Source: Treponema sp. (lineage in GTDB: Bacteria > Spirochaetota > Spirochaetia > Treponematales > Breznakiellaceae). Taken from it: a DNA stretch of 47,969 nucleotides. The stretch lies in assembly GCA_031258505.1 (NCBI GenBank), contig JAIRMT010000013.1, forward strand, positions 1-47,969, written 5' to 3'. Below the pieces are notes generated by a model that worked only from the letters and a program-made list of their open reading frames with translations, ran no database searches and was not told the origin of the DNA. The stretch's first letter is position 1. Each line of letters opens with the position of its first letter. Below are positions 40,486 to 47,969 of the stretch, piece after piece. The translations under genes and the position numbers were made by a program.

Positions 40486-41502
40486 ATGTCGGAACTAAGT
40501 ATAAGCACTGCGTCAAATGGCCTAAGCGTTGGCAAAGACTCGGCGCTGTCCATCCATTTTGACTGGCGCACTCTGATCCCACTCGTCTCGGTCGCCTTTA
40601 CCCAGGTACTGCATACCGCGCTGCCAGTAGCGTCAACGTATCGCACCAAGGTTCTACCGTGGTTCACCTGGTTCAACGTCGTTGCTATCGGGGTACTGGC
40701 AATACTCGCGGTGGTGAGTCTCTTTAACAGCCGGTATCGGGAACGGTTCACGTATAAATCATGGTTTCTGGGGGTAGCGTTTCTTCTGCTCAACTTGTAT
40801 AACCTCATCACCGTCAAGTTCGACCTGATTCCCAGCCTCTATTTCCCATCGCCGGAACGGATCGTGTATGTATTTCTCACAGACTGGTTCTTTATACTGC
40901 GCTGCCTAGTCTACTCGCTCCGTTTGTTGCTGGGCGGCTTCTTCCTCGGCGCGCTGCTTGGGGTGCTAACCGGTACGCTCATCGGCTGGAGCCAGCGCTG
41001 GAACTACTGGATCATGCCCTGTATCCGAATCGTGGGACCGATTCCATCAACCGCCTGGATACCCATCGCGCTGGTGGTCTTCACAAAAGCGACCGATGCA
41101 GCGCTGTTCCTCATCGCCCTGGGAGTCTGGTTCCCCACAACGGTACTCACCAGTTCAGGCATCCTCAATGTGCGGAAAAGTTACTTCGAGGTTTCAAGCA
41201 CCTTGGGAGCGAGCAATCTGCGGAATGTGCTTTCCATCGCCCTACCCGGCGCCGCGCCAAACATCTTCGCGGGCCTGTTTAACGGCACATCGTCGTCATT
41301 CCTAACCCTTATGGCCGCTGAAATGATCGGCTGTAAGTTCGGCATTGGCTGGTACATCAACTGGCAGAGGGAAACCATGGCGTATTCACAGGTGTACGCA
41401 GCGCTCATCGTGATTGCCATAACCTTTTCACTCCTCATTAACCTCCAGTTCAAGATTCGCAATCGCGTCCTGAGTTGGCAGAAAGGCACAATTCGGTGGT
41501 AG
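40486..41502 (+). CDS. Ssu/TauC-type ABC transporter permease with N-terminal extension
   Basis: A 338-residue permease. The canonical SsuC-like part begins near residue 110 (LYNLITVKFDLIPSLYFPSPERIVYVF), with the segment GPIPSTAWIPIALVVF and the coupling loop VSSTLGASNLRNVLSIALPGAAPNIFAGLFNG. The first ~100 residues, including two extra hydrophobic stretches (TLIPLVSVAFTQV and WFNVVAIGVLAILAVVSLF), are unusual for this family. They are the same stretch that is duplicated, truncated, at 21421 and 28358. AAAGGAG precedes the ATG. The ligand is probably an organosulfur compound, by context. Confidence 0.9.
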   Translation: MSELSISTASNGLSVGKDSALSIHFDWRTLIPLVSVAFTQVLHTALPVASTYRTKVLPWFTWFNVVAIGVLAILAVVSLFNSRYRERFTYKSWFLGVAFLLLNLYNLITVKFDLIPSLYFPSPERIVYVFLTDWFFILRCLVYSLRLLLGGFFLGALLGVLTGTLIGWSQRWNYWIMPCIRIVGPIPSTAWIPIALVVFTKATDAALFLIALGVWFPTTVLTSSGILNVRKSYFEVSSTLGASNLRNVLSIALPGAAPNIFAGLFNGTSSSFLTLMAAEMIGCKFGIGWYINWQRETMAYSQVYAALIVIAITFSLLINLQFKIRNRVLSWQKGTIRW

Positions 41503-41510
41503 GTGAAAAT

Positions 41511-42305
41511 ATGCAAACAGCAGTACATGGCGGAACCATACGGATCAACGGTGTAACTAAAACCTTTCCTCAAGAAGGCGCGGCTGATATTACCGTGCTG
41601 GATAACATCAGCCTTGTTTTCAAAAGCGGCGAGTTTATTTCTCTCATCGGCCCATCCGGATGCGGGAAGTCAACCCTGCTGCGGCTCATCGCTGGACTTA
41701 CCCAAAGCGATAGCGGCTCACTTTTTTTGGATGACGCCGAGATACAAGCGCCGGGACATGAGCGAGGGCTGGTGTTTCAGGACCCAACCCTGTTCCCGTG
41801 GAAAACCATCTGGGAGAACATCGCCTTCGGGCTGCGGGCGCGTGGGGTCTATCGTGAAGAAAAACAGAACATTCCCGGGTTTTTCAAGCTCGTGGGGCTT
41901 GAGGGCTTTGAGAAGTCCTATCCTCACCACCTTTCCGGCGGTATGGCGCAGAGGGCGTCGCTGGCCAGGACCCTCATCAATAACCCAAAAGCGCTCCTGC
42001 TTGACGAGCCTCTGGGCGCTCTTGACGCCTTTACCCGCATGAATATGCAGGACGAGATTCTCAAGATATGGGAAGAACGTCGAATGACTATGGTCATGGT
42101 TACGCATGATGTTGATGAGGCGATTTACATGGCTGACCGCATCGTGGTCATGTCAGCGCGCCCGGCTAAGATTGAAAAGATGATTACAGTGGAGATTGGC
42201 CGTCCGCGACAGCGCGACGACCCGGACTTCCTCGACCTGCGAGCGAAGATACTACAAATCCTGCACTTCGCGGGCGCAAAGCAGGAACCGGAGTACAACT
42301 TGTGA
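41511..42305 (+). CDS. Ssu/TauB-type ABC transporter ATP-binding protein
   Basis: A 264-residue ATPase. Walker A GPSGCGKST is at 47-55, the signature LSGGMAQRASLARTL, Walker B ALLLDEPLGALDA, and VMVTHDVDEAIYMADRI the H-loop region. The ATG at 41511, eight bases after the permease stop, is preferred over an upstream in-frame start within the permease gene; GGTG is the only weak ribosome-binding site. It pairs with the permease before and the binding protein after. Confidence 0.92.
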   Translation: MQTAVHGGTIRINGVTKTFPQEGAADITVLDNISLVFKSGEFISLIGPSGCGKSTLLRLIAGLTQSDSGSLFLDDAEIQAPGHERGLVFQDPTLFPWKTIWENIAFGLRARGVYREEKQNIPGFFKLVGLEGFEKSYPHHLSGGMAQRASLARTLINNPKALLLDEPLGALDAFTRMNMQDEILKIWEERRMTMVMVTHDVDEAIYMADRIVVMSARPAKIEKMITVEIGRPRQRDDPDFLDLRAKILQILHFAGAKQEPEYNL

Positions 42306-42354
42306 AAAAACCGTCGTTGACGGAGAACATCTTTTTAAGGAGAGGATATAAACT

Positions 42355-43380
42355 ATGAAAAAAGCTATCCTTTTGCTTTCATTGGTTTGCGTGGCGGTAC
42401 TTAGCGTCCACGCAAGAGGTCAGAATCAGGGAACTTCCGCTGCTGCAGCGGAAGACCCGAACTATGTGGTCAAGATCGGACGGTCAGTCTCCGTCGGTCT
42501 TTGTACTTCACCTTTCGTCATCGCCGAGCATTTCGGTTACTACGAGGAAGAGGGACTCAAGTGGGATTCTGTCGCTATTGAGACAGGTCAGGCCAACCTC
42601 CTGCTCACCACCGGCGCGGTTGATGTTACCAACAACCTTTTGGCCACGCTCATTCAGCCCATTGCCAATGGTCTTGACGTGAAGATTCCCCTGGGCATAC
42701 ACACGGGCTGCCAGAAGGTACTGGTACGCGTTGATTCTGATATACAAACGCCCGCAGACCTTCGCGGCAAGCGAATCGGCACAACCGGCATGGCATCCAG
42801 CGGCACGGTCATCACCCAGCGCTATCTCGCGGAACTAGGCATTGGCGTTACCGCCGATAACCTTGAGGTTGAGTGGCTGATCTATCAGCAGGCAGACCTC
42901 CCGTTGGCGCTTGAGCGGGGACAGGTTGACGCCATCGCGCTTGGAGACCCGACCGCTTACATCGTTGAGCAGGAAGGAAAGGCTAGGGTAATCATCAATC
43001 AGGCTACAGACGACTACCTCAAGGACGAATTCTGCTGTGTGGTAGTTGCTTCAGCCAACTTTGTGAAGGATCATCCCGAAGCTGCGGCAAAGTTCACCCG
43101 CGCTATTCAGAAAGCCGCAGCCTTTGTGCAGGAGAACCCTGATGAGACCGCCCGTATTCTTGATGAGCGAAAGTATGTGGCCGGCGATCCAGAGGTAAAC
43201 GCCGCCATACTCAAGACCTACAACTTTAGGGCTTCGGTGAGCGAGGCGGAAGTGGCGATTTCCCGTAATACGCGCGACCTCCAGAGAATCAATCTGGTGG
43301 ACAGCGACGTTGACCCCGACGCCCTTACGCGGAACGTCTTCATTGCCCTGCCCGGTGTGCCGGATTCACTGTATAAGTGA
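42355..43380 (+). CDS. NitT/TauT/Ssu-type substrate-binding protein, second system
   Basis: A 341-residue binding protein with a signal peptide (about residues 1-21, ending near SVHARG). The fold is of the SsuA/NMT1 kind: GLCTSPFVIAEHFGYYEEEGLKWDSVAIETGQANLLLTTGAVDVTNN, then IGTTGMASSGTVITQRYLAELGI. It is the third gene of the permease-ATPase-binding protein set. AAGGAGAGG precedes the ATG. It shares family but limited sequence with the binding protein at 28568, so the two systems may have different ligands. Confidence 0.9.
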   Translation: MKKAILLLSLVCVAVLSVHARGQNQGTSAAAAEDPNYVVKIGRSVSVGLCTSPFVIAEHFGYYEEEGLKWDSVAIETGQANLLLTTGAVDVTNNLLATLIQPIANGLDVKIPLGIHTGCQKVLVRVDSDIQTPADLRGKRIGTTGMASSGTVITQRYLAELGIGVTADNLEVEWLIYQQADLPLALERGQVDAIALGDPTAYIVEQEGKARVIINQATDDYLKDEFCCVVVASANFVKDHPEAAAKFTRAIQKAAAFVQENPDETARILDERKYVAGDPEVNAAILKTYNFRASVSEAEVAISRNTRDLQRINLVDSDVDPDALTRNVFIALPGVPDSLYK

Positions 43381-43408
43381 GGTTTTAGAAGTTAGCGCTG
43401 CAGTTTGA

Positions 43409-43439
43409 GGATTAACCGCAATACCTTTGCGGTTAATCC
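43409..43439 (+). terminator. Strong hairpin after the second transporter
   Basis: GGATTAACCGCA and TGCGGTTAATCC make a perfect 12-bp stem with a seven-base loop, 29 bases after the stop codon. No T-run follows, so it is either a weak terminator or an mRNA-stabilising hairpin. The palindrome array begins a dozen bases later. Confidence 0.6.
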
Positions 43440-43450
43440 CGTAGGAATGA

Positions 43451-43772
43451 GGCGTTAGTTCCCCTAAGGAACTAGGCGTTAGTTCCTAGAGGAACTAGGC
43501 GTTAGTTCCTCTAGGAACAGGGTGTTAGTTCCTAGAGGAACTAGGCGTTAGTTCCTCTAAGGAACGAGCGGTTAGTTCCCCTAAGGAACGAGGCGTTAGT
43601 TCCTAGAGGAACTAGGCGTTAGTTCCTATAAGGAACGAGGCGTTAGTTCCTAGAGGAACTAGGTGTTAGTTCCTAAAGGAACTAGGTGTTAGTTCCTAGA
43701 GGAACTAGGTGTTAGTTCCCATAAGGAACGAGGCGTTAGTTCCTAGAGGAACTAGGTGTTAGTTCCTAGGGA
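43451..43772. repeat. Second palindromic-repeat array, inverted relative to the first
   Basis: About 13 full units and a partial one of the same family as 9654-10462, here read as GGCGTTAGTTCCTAGAGGAACTA, i.e. linker GGCGT or GGTGT then TAGTTCC-N-GGAACTA. Linker orientation shows the array is the reverse complement of the first. Units vary at the centre and in the last half-site (GGAACGA), as in the first array. Confidence 0.96.
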
Positions 43773-43993
43773 AGGCTTAGAGCGTCTCTTATCAAAGAGA
43801 GTACCGCATCTCATACCTTTCACACTCTGTACCATTGACAATATCGCCAGAGCCGCCTGTTTTATCGTTTGCAGATTTTGCGCCTCATGCTTCCTCATCG
43901 TCGTATGCTGGTCGTCTTGAACGCATCTATAGCTGCATGGGAGTATGCCTGGGGAATTTCTATGCGTTTATCCTGGTGATTGCCTATGCAGTC

Positions 43994-44023
43994 TTGCGCC
44001 ACTTGGTGTTGAATTGATATATT
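43994..44023 (+). promoter_or_regulatory. Promoter just upstream of the membrane protein gene
   Basis: TTGCGC and TATATT are 18 bases apart. The -10 ends only six bases before the ATG at 44030, so transcription would begin at or very near the start codon, consistent with the absence of a ribosome-binding site. Confidence 0.4.
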
Positions 44024-44029
44024 CATGTT

Positions 44030-44611
44030 ATGCATATTACTGCGATGCAAAAAATACTTGTACGATTCATCTTTAGCTTTGGTCTGTTTTTAATGTTAGT
44101 AGGAATCGCTTTTCTTTTAGGAACGCTTACCGGTATCTCACAGGTTTCAGTGTTGGTATCTTTCTTCTTTGTACTGGTCGGGGCGTTTTGCGCTACGCTG
44201 GCAGTCAAGCTTAACCCGAACAGGTTCAAGCGTTCCGTATATCTTTTCTTCTCAACGTTTTTTATCCTGGTCGGGCTTTTTCTCTTCTTGTCCGCGCTGA
44301 ATATCTTCCCTGTCCCTTTTTTTCAGGCATGGCCGCTCCTTTCGTTATTCTCTGGACTGGCGCTGATTCCCGCAGGTTGGAATCGCTTTAGAGCGCTTCG
44401 CTTCCGGTATATTGTTCCGTCTGTTACCTTTATCGTGCTAGGCTGTATACTCCTCGTGTTTTCGTTTGATATGGTTCCCTTCTCGTTTACCCAGTTTGTT
44501 TTGCAGTGGTGGCCTCTCCTCGTAGTGCTTGCGGGACTTATTCTGGTCTTGCTTGCAGTAGGAACAAAGAACACCAATGCCGATACTACAAAAGATGAGA
44601 CTTCAAAATAA
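44030..44611 (+). CDS. Multi-pass membrane protein, no family firmly recognised
   Basis: A 193-residue protein with about six hydrophobic helices arranged as three pairs. Each later pair has a short FP-containing link and WPLL motif (FFQAWPLLSLFSGLALIPAG and FVLQWWPLLVVLAGLILVLL), like the membrane repeats of DUF5668/LiaF-type proteins. The C terminus is a hydrophilic tail. No ribosome-binding site precedes the ATG, and a second ATG five codons later also lacks one. It overlaps the TPR protein gene by 35 bases in a different frame, suggesting co-translation. Confidence 0.75.
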   Translation: MHITAMQKILVRFIFSFGLFLMLVGIAFLLGTLTGISQVSVLVSFFFVLVGAFCATLAVKLNPNRFKRSVYLFFSTFFILVGLFLFLSALNIFPVPFFQAWPLLSLFSGLALIPAGWNRFRALRFRYIVPSVTFIVLGCILLVFSFDMVPFSFTQFVLQWWPLLVVLAGLILVLLAVGTKNTNADTTKDETSK

Positions 44612-46340
44612 AGAATCTCCCAAAGGCATAGTATTAAATCCCCTCTGGCTGTGTTTTTTTATCAGCCTTATGACGCTGGCCTGCGCTTTCTCGCGGATAC
44701 AGGAAACGCCTCTGCCTGCTCAAGCGCCGCTGACGAATGGCGTGGAGGCGGCATTGCCGCGTGGAGGCGGCATTGCCGATGATATCCGCGCACTGACCGA
44801 GAGCGGGATACCGGACTCGCTGAATGAGGCGCTGGAGCTGATCCGAAGCAGAGATCTCGGCGGAAGCGAATTCGGCAGAAATATGAACTATGTAATTGTT
44901 ACCCTGTTCAAGATGCTCTATCCCGATATTACAACAACGCTTCCCGTAGCCGATCCATCGCCGAGTCATGTCTATACCAAAATAATCAGAAACGTCGCTC
45001 AGGGGGTGTATATCTCACCGCCAGATGATTCACAAGATTTTTTTGAGTACATTCTACCGTTTCTGGCTTTTTTCGCGCCAAGCGGAGCAAAACCTTACGC
45101 CACAGCCCTGCCAGATGTCAGACGGGCAGCGGAACTCAACCCCGATTCCGTGCTGCCGCCGTATTTTCTGGGGCTTATCTATGAGCATACCGGCAGTCTG
45201 AAAGAGGCGCGATCTTCATTTGAACGCGCTGTCGCTCGCTCGGCAGCCTGCTACCCAGCCGCGATTGGGCTTGCGCGGGTTATGGACGCAAGCGGCCAGA
45301 AACAAACAGCCACCAGTATGTTGCAGGAAATGGTCAACAGCTACCCGGACAACATGGCGATTAAACGTCAGCTTGCCCTTAACTATTACAACAATCAGGA
45401 TTGGTCCCGCGCTGAATCGGCCATTGCGGAGATACTCCAGAAGGACAGCAAAGACGCTGACTTTACCCTCATGCGCGCCCGTGTGCTTGTGGAAGAGGGA
45501 CAGCTTGTTCAGGCGCAGGCCGCACTTGAACAGTACGCTCCCATAAACCCGAATAACCGCCTCTATCTGTTCCTGCGCGCGAGAATACAAGCCGAAGGCT
45601 ACCGCAACCCGGATGCGGCTCTCACCTACCTTCGCGCCATTCTCAAGTCTCCTATGGTTAATGATGAAATATCGATCTACACCGCCCGTCTGCTTTTGGA
45701 ATCACGACGAGAAGATGACCAGAACGAAGGCCGTTCCCTGCTGAAAAGCCTGCTTAATGAAAAAGACCCTGTGTTTTCCGTTATTGACCTGGCGTTTCAG
45801 GACGCGCTGAACCGCAAAGACTGGGATGAGGCGGCTGTGTATCTTGACCGTGTACTTGAAGAGTCCCGCGCCGCTCATCTTCTGGACGCCTACAAAGTTG
45901 AGAATGGACGGGGAAATACGCAAGCGGCGCTGGCTTATGCCCAGGAGCTCCATCAACAGAAACCAACCAGCGAGGAAGGAACTCTCGCCCTGGTTACTGC
46001 CTTTGTCGAGACCGGCGCCCGCGACGAGGCCAGCCGCCTTATCGAAAGCCGCCTCGCAGACCTGAACAGCGGAAGCGTGAAGTCTCAGTATTACTATCTG
46101 CGAAGCCGCCTGCGGGATAACGATACAGAGGCGCTGGAGGACCTGCGTTCCAGTAACTTTGAAGACCCCCGCAACCTCGTGGCTCTGGTGGGCCTGTTCG
46201 AGGTATACCGGCGGCAAGGCGATGAGCGCCACGCGGTTTTCTACCTCAAACAGGCGCTTGCGCTGGCCCCGGACGCGCCGGAACTGCAAGTCTACAAACA
46301 GCAGTACGCCTCAGAGCTTTCTTACGATCCAACCGGATAG
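44577..46340 (+). CDS. TPR-repeat lipoprotein
   Basis: A 587-residue protein with a signal anchor and a probable lipobox (SLMTLAC near residue 36), so it is likely tethered to the cell envelope. From about residue 180 the chain is tetratricopeptide-like: PDSVLPPYFLGLIYEHTGSLKEARSSFERAV, YPDNMAIKRQLALNYYNNQDWSRAESAI and later repeats to the C terminus (RRQGDERHAVFYLKQALALAPDAPELQVYK). TPR proteins scaffold protein complexes; no partner is readable. Two ATGs at 44577 and 44595 are both weakly preceded. A 19-bp tandem duplication occurs at about 44742-44779 in the linker. Its 3' end overlaps the convergent gene at 46311. Confidence 0.87.
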   Translation: MPILQKMRLQNKESPKGIVLNPLWLCFFISLMTLACAFSRIQETPLPAQAPLTNGVEAALPRGGGIADDIRALTESGIPDSLNEALELIRSRDLGGSEFGRNMNYVIVTLFKMLYPDITTTLPVADPSPSHVYTKIIRNVAQGVYISPPDDSQDFFEYILPFLAFFAPSGAKPYATALPDVRRAAELNPDSVLPPYFLGLIYEHTGSLKEARSSFERAVARSAACYPAAIGLARVMDASGQKQTATSMLQEMVNSYPDNMAIKRQLALNYYNNQDWSRAESAIAEILQKDSKDADFTLMRARVLVEEGQLVQAQAALEQYAPINPNNRLYLFLRARIQAEGYRNPDAALTYLRAILKSPMVNDEISIYTARLLLESRREDDQNEGRSLLKSLLNEKDPVFSVIDLAFQDALNRKDWDEAAVYLDRVLEESRAAHLLDAYKVENGRGNTQAALAYAQELHQQKPTSEEGTLALVTAFVETGARDEASRLIESRLADLNSGSVKSQYYYLRSRLRDNDTEALEDLRSSNFEDPRNLVALVGLFEVYRRQGDERHAVFYLKQALALAPDAPELQVYKQQYASELSYDPTG

Positions 46341-47591
46341 AATCCCGCCGTAGAAATAAAAGGCAACGTCAAAACGTATACCGCTGCTCGCGTCGTTCAC
46401 TTCGTAGTGCTTCGTAACCCCGAATTCCTTACAAAGGCGGTACTCACCCAGGCGGAGTTCCTTGCCTTTGGTGTATTCTCGCATCTTTTCGTGAATCAGC
46501 CGCATAACCCCTTCTTTTTCAAACGGATCGACCACGACGCTCTTGTTAAGCGGCGTTTGATAGCCTGACGCAGCGCGGCGGACGCGGGCAGCATCCGCGT
46601 AAGCGCGGAACGCGGCGCGAACTTCCGGGGAACGAATCGAGTCTATCGTAAAAATGGAAATGCCTTCAGCTCCGTTGTTCAGCGCCGCATCCATGAACTC
46701 GGTTACAGCCAGGGTATCCTTAATCATAAGGCCGCAGTAGAGCGTGGTTTCCGGCTTCTTGTCCCGCAGGTTTTCGAGAGTGCAGTCAGCGATGAAGCTG
46801 GCGTCTTCAGTATAAAAATCGTGATAGACCATAGGGAACACGATATCCAGATTCCACTTCCCCCAATCCTGCCGTACCATGGAACGCGACATCTTGGGCG
46901 TGGGAAACGGCGACGCGGCCATTACCTTGCTATAAGAATGAACCACATCCGCGATTTCATTAGCAACTTCAGTGATCTGCTCACAACGGAAGTTCAGCCA
47001 GGTCTCATCGCATGACGGGTCTTCCTGCTTGCGGGGATCATAGCTGTGGCGCTCCTTGAACGCGGCGATCATGGCTGGATGATACCCATAGTCCCACTGC
47101 GGATATTCCCGATCTTGCACCACATCATACTTTGGCCACAGCGTTGTCGGCAGGATTACATCCACGAAGCGATGATAGTCAATGGAAATCCCGTTAAGGC
47201 CATCGACTTCGCAGAACGCCCGCACTCGTTGCTTAATGAACTTGCGTACCTCCGGCAGAGCTGGACACAAAAACTTGTAGTAATCAACATACGCCTTAGT
47301 TTCCGTAATACTCTGCCCGAGCCGGTTCGCGCTGAACCAGTCCGGGTGTTCTACAAGCAGCTTGTCCACCCCCTGAGACTTCTCGACGTTCATCGTAACC
47401 ACCCAAGCATACACCTCAATGCCGTAGTTACGGGCAATAGCCACTGCCTTTCGGTAGTCTTCTGGTGTAGCTGCATTCAACTGTACGCCGTCAATACCGG
47501 TTTCCCGCATACGCGCGCACGCGGCGTCAAAATCCGCAGACGGGTCATAGCCCATCCATGTCCAGAACATGGGATACTGTTTTGTATTCAT
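46311..47591 (-). CDS. Glycosidase-like TIM-barrel protein (GHL10/DUF187-type)
   Basis: A 426-residue protein with the pattern of the glycosyl-hydrolase-like GHL10 families: FWTWMGYDPSADFDAACARMRETGIDGVQLN, EVYAWVVTMN, GLNGISIDYHRF with candidate acidic and His residues, then DIVFPMVYHDFY and TLYCGLMIKDT on later strands. No signal peptide is evident, so a cytoplasmic sugar-related role is likely. AAGGAG lies six bases before the ATG. It converges with and overlaps the TPR gene by 30 bases. Substrate and catalytic residues are not certain. Confidence 0.78.
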   Translation of the reverse strand: MNTKQYPMFWTWMGYDPSADFDAACARMRETGIDGVQLNAATPEDYRKAVAIARNYGIEVYAWVVTMNVEKSQGVDKLLVEHPDWFSANRLGQSITETKAYVDYYKFLCPALPEVRKFIKQRVRAFCEVDGLNGISIDYHRFVDVILPTTLWPKYDVVQDREYPQWDYGYHPAMIAAFKERHSYDPRKQEDPSCDETWLNFRCEQITEVANEIADVVHSYSKVMAASPFPTPKMSRSMVRQDWGKWNLDIVFPMVYHDFYTEDASFIADCTLENLRDKKPETTLYCGLMIKDTLAVTEFMDAALNNGAEGISIFTIDSIRSPEVRAAFRAYADAARVRRAASGYQTPLNKSVVVDPFEKEGVMRLIHEKMREYTKGKELRLGEYRLCKEFGVTKHYEVNDASSGIRFDVAFYFYGGILSGWIVRKL

Positions 47592-47969
47592 GCTTTCTCC
47601 TTGCCATTAAGTGTAGCACGGTCTTGTGCCAAGGTTAGATGCCTGGCACTGGTTGGATGTCTGCCATACTCGGCGCGAGCTTCGCCTATATCTTATGTCC
47701 TCTCGTCCCAGTAACTCAAATTTTTTAAAAATCCTCTAAAACCCTCTTGATATTTTTCTTACAGCACGATAGAATCTTAGCATGGTCTTGATGAAACGTC
47801 AGATGTCCGCTAGACATCTGCTAGTCTATAGTTATCTTCCTCCCGGCTCCCGGCTCCCGGCTCCCGGCTCCCGGCTCCCGGCTCCCGGCTCCCGGCTCCC
47901 GGCTCCCGGCTCCCGGCTCCCATTATACTCTCTTAACAAGACCGTTTGTCAAGCACTTTTCGACAAGTA
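47592..47969. other. Intergenic region upstream of the glycosidase-like gene
   Basis: A noncoding stretch to the window edge. On the minus strand TTGAGT and TAAGAT (47690-47719) are 18 bases apart and could be the promoter of the gene at 46311-47591. CAGATGTC-CGCT-AGACATCTG (about 47801-47821) is an inverted repeat. A 7-bp tandem repeat follows at 47840-47921. No gene is seen. Confidence 0.5.
47840..47921. repeat. Heptanucleotide microsatellite CTCCCGG, ~11.7 copies
   Basis: Perfect tandem copies of CTCCCGG run for about 82 bp without interruption. The tract is noncoding and lies about 250 bp upstream of the glycosidase-like gene. Such pure short repeats are prone to copy-number change by slippage. 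Confidence 0.97.

Noticed and set aside
43451..43772. Integron attC sites
   Set aside because: Units are much shorter than attC sites, are tandem without gene cassettes between them, and no integrase is present.
43835..44017. A 60-codon open frame between the second array and the membrane protein gene
   Set aside because: It starts at TTG without a ribosome-binding site and has no recognisable features beyond one hydrophobic stretch; coding cannot be supported.
1..47969. tRNA, rRNA or a replication origin
   Set aside because: I looked for cloverleaf-type sequence, rRNA segments and dnaA-box clusters and saw nothing convincing.

Overview
The window looks like a chromosome segment of a spirochaete of the Treponema type, plausibly an insect-gut (termite) relative. 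The reasons are the spirochaete/archaeal-style V-type ATPase operon (E, DUF2764, A, B, D, I, K), relaxed spirochaete signal peptides, Shine-Dalgarno-led genes of moderate GC, and a gene set built for scavenging sulfur. The species assignment is inference.

Layout. 1-2.5 kb: one copy of an inverted repeat, a 136-bp fragment of a nitrogenase-like reductase gene and a chemoreceptor. 2.6-3.7 kb: a secreted alpha/beta hydrolase. 3.9-9.6 kb (minus strand): a cysteine synthase followed by a complete nitrogenase-like set (NifB-like radical SAM protein, K-like, D-like and H-like subunits). The D-like protein lacks the residues nitrogenase needs for N2 reduction, and the best fit is a methylthio-alkane reductase (Mar, group IV nitrogenase-like) operon. 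9.65-10.46 kb: 34 tandem palindromic units, then the second inverted-repeat copy. 10.7-19.05 kb (minus strand): V-ATPase operon ending in ispG. 19.3-20.8 kb: an orphan gene coupled to dCMP deaminase. 20.9-21.25 kb: a stand-alone NifX-like cofactor carrier.

21.2-28.5 kb: two direct copies of a cassette (3' end of nifX, a strong sigma70 promoter, 5' end of an ABC permease gene) bracket a methionine module: hydroxyacid-type dehydrogenase, MetQ, ornithine cyclodeaminase/mu-crystallin family protein, MetN, MetI and a methionine-type aminotransferase. 28.6-40.4 kb: a twelve-gene plus-strand operon. It encodes a NitT/TauT/Ssu-type transporter, a cysteine synthase, a lipoprotein, a CysM-like synthase, a JAMM protease fused to a sulfur-carrier protein ending Gly-Gly-Ala, a MoeB-type activating enzyme with rhodanese, a family 2A (SrpI-type) encapsulin, its cysteine desulfurase cargo with an N-terminal targeting extension, a trans-sulfuration enzyme and a serine acetyltransferase. 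40.4-43.4 kb: a third, intact promoter-permease cassette driving a second Ssu-type transporter. 43.45-43.77 kb: a second palindrome array in opposite orientation. 44.0-47.6 kb: a membrane protein, a TPR lipoprotein and a glycosidase-like TIM-barrel protein. The right end has a 7-bp microsatellite.

How it fits together (inference): the window reads as a sulfur island. Transporters import organosulfur compounds and methionine. The Mar-like reductase would release a thiol from thioethers. The protein-thiocarboxylate pathway (HcyS/HcyD/HcyF-like with the trans-sulfuration enzyme and CysM), SAT and three cysteine-synthase-family proteins fix sulfur. The encapsulin with its desulfurase would store sulfur. 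Shared promoter cassettes and several repeat families suggest the island was assembled and co-regulated by local duplication.
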